Shown piece after piece: positions 35,026 to 35,650 of a stretch of 35,650 nt of DNA. Made by a program: the position numbers and the translations under genes. Position 1 is the first letter of the stretch. Every line of letters begins with the position of its first letter. The notes beneath the pieces were generated by a model. The model had not been told where the DNA came from and made no database searches. It saw only the letters and a list, made by a program, of their open reading frames with translations. Source of the stretch: a virus; IMG/VR virus record IMGVR_UViG_3300050119_000068, positions 1 through 35,650 of that record; one strand, written 5' to 3'.

Positions 35026-35650
35026 ATGGCACTTCCGGCCGACACGACCTATGAAATCCGAGTGTCGACCGGATCGGACTCGGCTTGCTCGGGTGGGTTC
35101 TCGAATGCGAGCAAGGGAGCCACCGGTGTCGATTACACACAACAGGCCGGAGCACAATTCACGTTCGCTCCGACGCTTTCGGGAGTCGGCACGACGACGC
35201 TTACCGATAGCGCCAGCGGCTTCTCGAATGCGATGCTGGGCAACCTGATTCAAATCACCGGCCAAGGCGTCTATTGCATCGTCGCGTACCTGACTTCAGG
35301 AACCGTTACGCTTGATCGCGCATTAGGAACGTTCTCGACGACGGCCGGTTATATCGGCGGTGCCTTCGCGACCCTGACCAAAGCGGCGGGCTTGATCGTC
35401 GCGGGAAACTCGGCCTGGGCAAAGGCCGAGGCATCCTATCTTGAGACCTTGAGTACGACGACGACGGCCGGAACCGACGCGCTACCGATCACTTGGACCG
35501 GATACACGACGACGCGGGGAGACGGAGGCCAAGTCACGATCGACGCGGGCAACACGCGGGCGAATTGCCTCGTCATCAATAAGACATTCAATCTCTTTAA
35601 TAATTTCATCATGACCGGGGCGACGACCCGTACCGTCGACTTTACCGCGG
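35026..35650 (+). CDS. Right-handed beta-helix virion protein, 5' part (gene crosses the circular join)
   Basis: GGAG lies about ten bases before ATG 35026. Bases 35026-35523 encode residues 1-166; the remaining bases to 35650 duplicate 1-127, and the protein continues at position 1 to total 461 residues. Residues 45-105 (TFAPTLSGVGTTTLTD, LGNLIQITGQGVYCIVAY, SGTVTLDRALG) form a small beta-module related in pattern to the insert in the capsid protein. Residues 155-170 begin the helix-like strands (DALPITWTGYTTTR, then GQVTIDAGN). The layout is an N-terminal attachment domain and a C-terminal beta-helix, as in tailspikes and head fibres. Confidence 0.82.
   Translation, partial: MALPADTTYEIRVSTGSDSACSGGFSNASKGATGVDYTQQAGAQFTFAPTLSGVGTTTLTDSASGFSNAMLGNLIQITGQGVYCIVAYLTSGTVTLDRALGTFSTTAGYIGGAFATLTKAAGLIVAGNSAWAKAEASYLETLSTTTTAGTDALPITWTGYTTTRGDGGQVTIDAGNTRANCLVINKTFNLFNNFIMTGATTRTVDFTA
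35524..35650. repeat. Terminal direct repeat, right copy (circular-contig overlap)
   Basis: Identical to 1-127. Removing one copy gives the 35,523-bp circular unit. Confidence 0.93.

Overview
The window is the complete genome of a tailed phage (siphovirus-like), caught as a circular contig. The first 127 bases (1-127) recur exactly as the last 127 (35524-35650), so the unit genome is 35,523 bp, and one gene, a right-handed beta-helix virion protein, runs through the join (35026-35523 continuing at 1-888). Base composition is GC-rich with heavy use of TCG, GTC and GCC codons. Gene style and recognisable protein families suggest a phage of a GC-rich soil or freshwater bacterium, possibly a planctomycete. 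That host guess is inference only, since no host gene or tRNA is present.

Layout, nearly all on the + strand. (1) Packaging and head: small terminase-like protein (29460), large terminase (29815), portal (31252), scaffold (32723), major capsid protein (33406), a small head-region protein (34634), the beta-helix protein across the join, then small virion proteins (932, 1431). (2) Head-tail connector and tail: adaptor-like protein (1848), two gpG-like morphogenesis proteins (2974, 3674), tail-completion-like protein (4680), tail tube (5175), tape measure (6402), baseplate/hub protein (8334) and three small tail-tip proteins (10516-11717). A single minus-strand gene for a two-helix membrane protein (6061-6342) sits where tail assembly chaperones are normally found. 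(3) Early/replication: a promoter with an embedded palindrome (11733-11761) precedes a small HTH gene (11810). Then come unknown early genes, a DUF6948-like gene followed by a gene made almost wholly of 56 GGG-NNC hexamers (13376-13711), a UvrD-like helicase (13746), an SSB-like protein (15364) and a TOPRIM-AAA primase-helicase (16233). (4) A 386-bp AT-richer gap (18318-18702) carries about nine copies of a 13-bp palindromic motif followed by a 34-bp AT-rich palindrome, the best candidate for a replication origin or master control site. (5) Accessory and regulatory genes: an HhH/zinc-knuckle protein, winged HTH, DUF1064 nuclease-like protein, HNH nuclease, XRE and ribbon-helix-helix regulators, several unknowns, a strong terminator (24429-24470) and a second control region. 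(6) Envelope/host-interface block before the terminase: a one-helix membrane protein overlapping a secreted C39-like cysteine peptidase, a DNA methyltransferase and several membrane or secreted proteins. This is where lysis functions are most likely.

No integrase, transposase, CRISPR array, rRNA or tRNA was recognised. Intrinsic terminators with T-tracts flank the terminase-to-capsid module (29407-29449 and 34570-34603). Several other intergenic spaces hold perfect hairpins without T-tracts. All functional calls come from reading motifs, with no database search.
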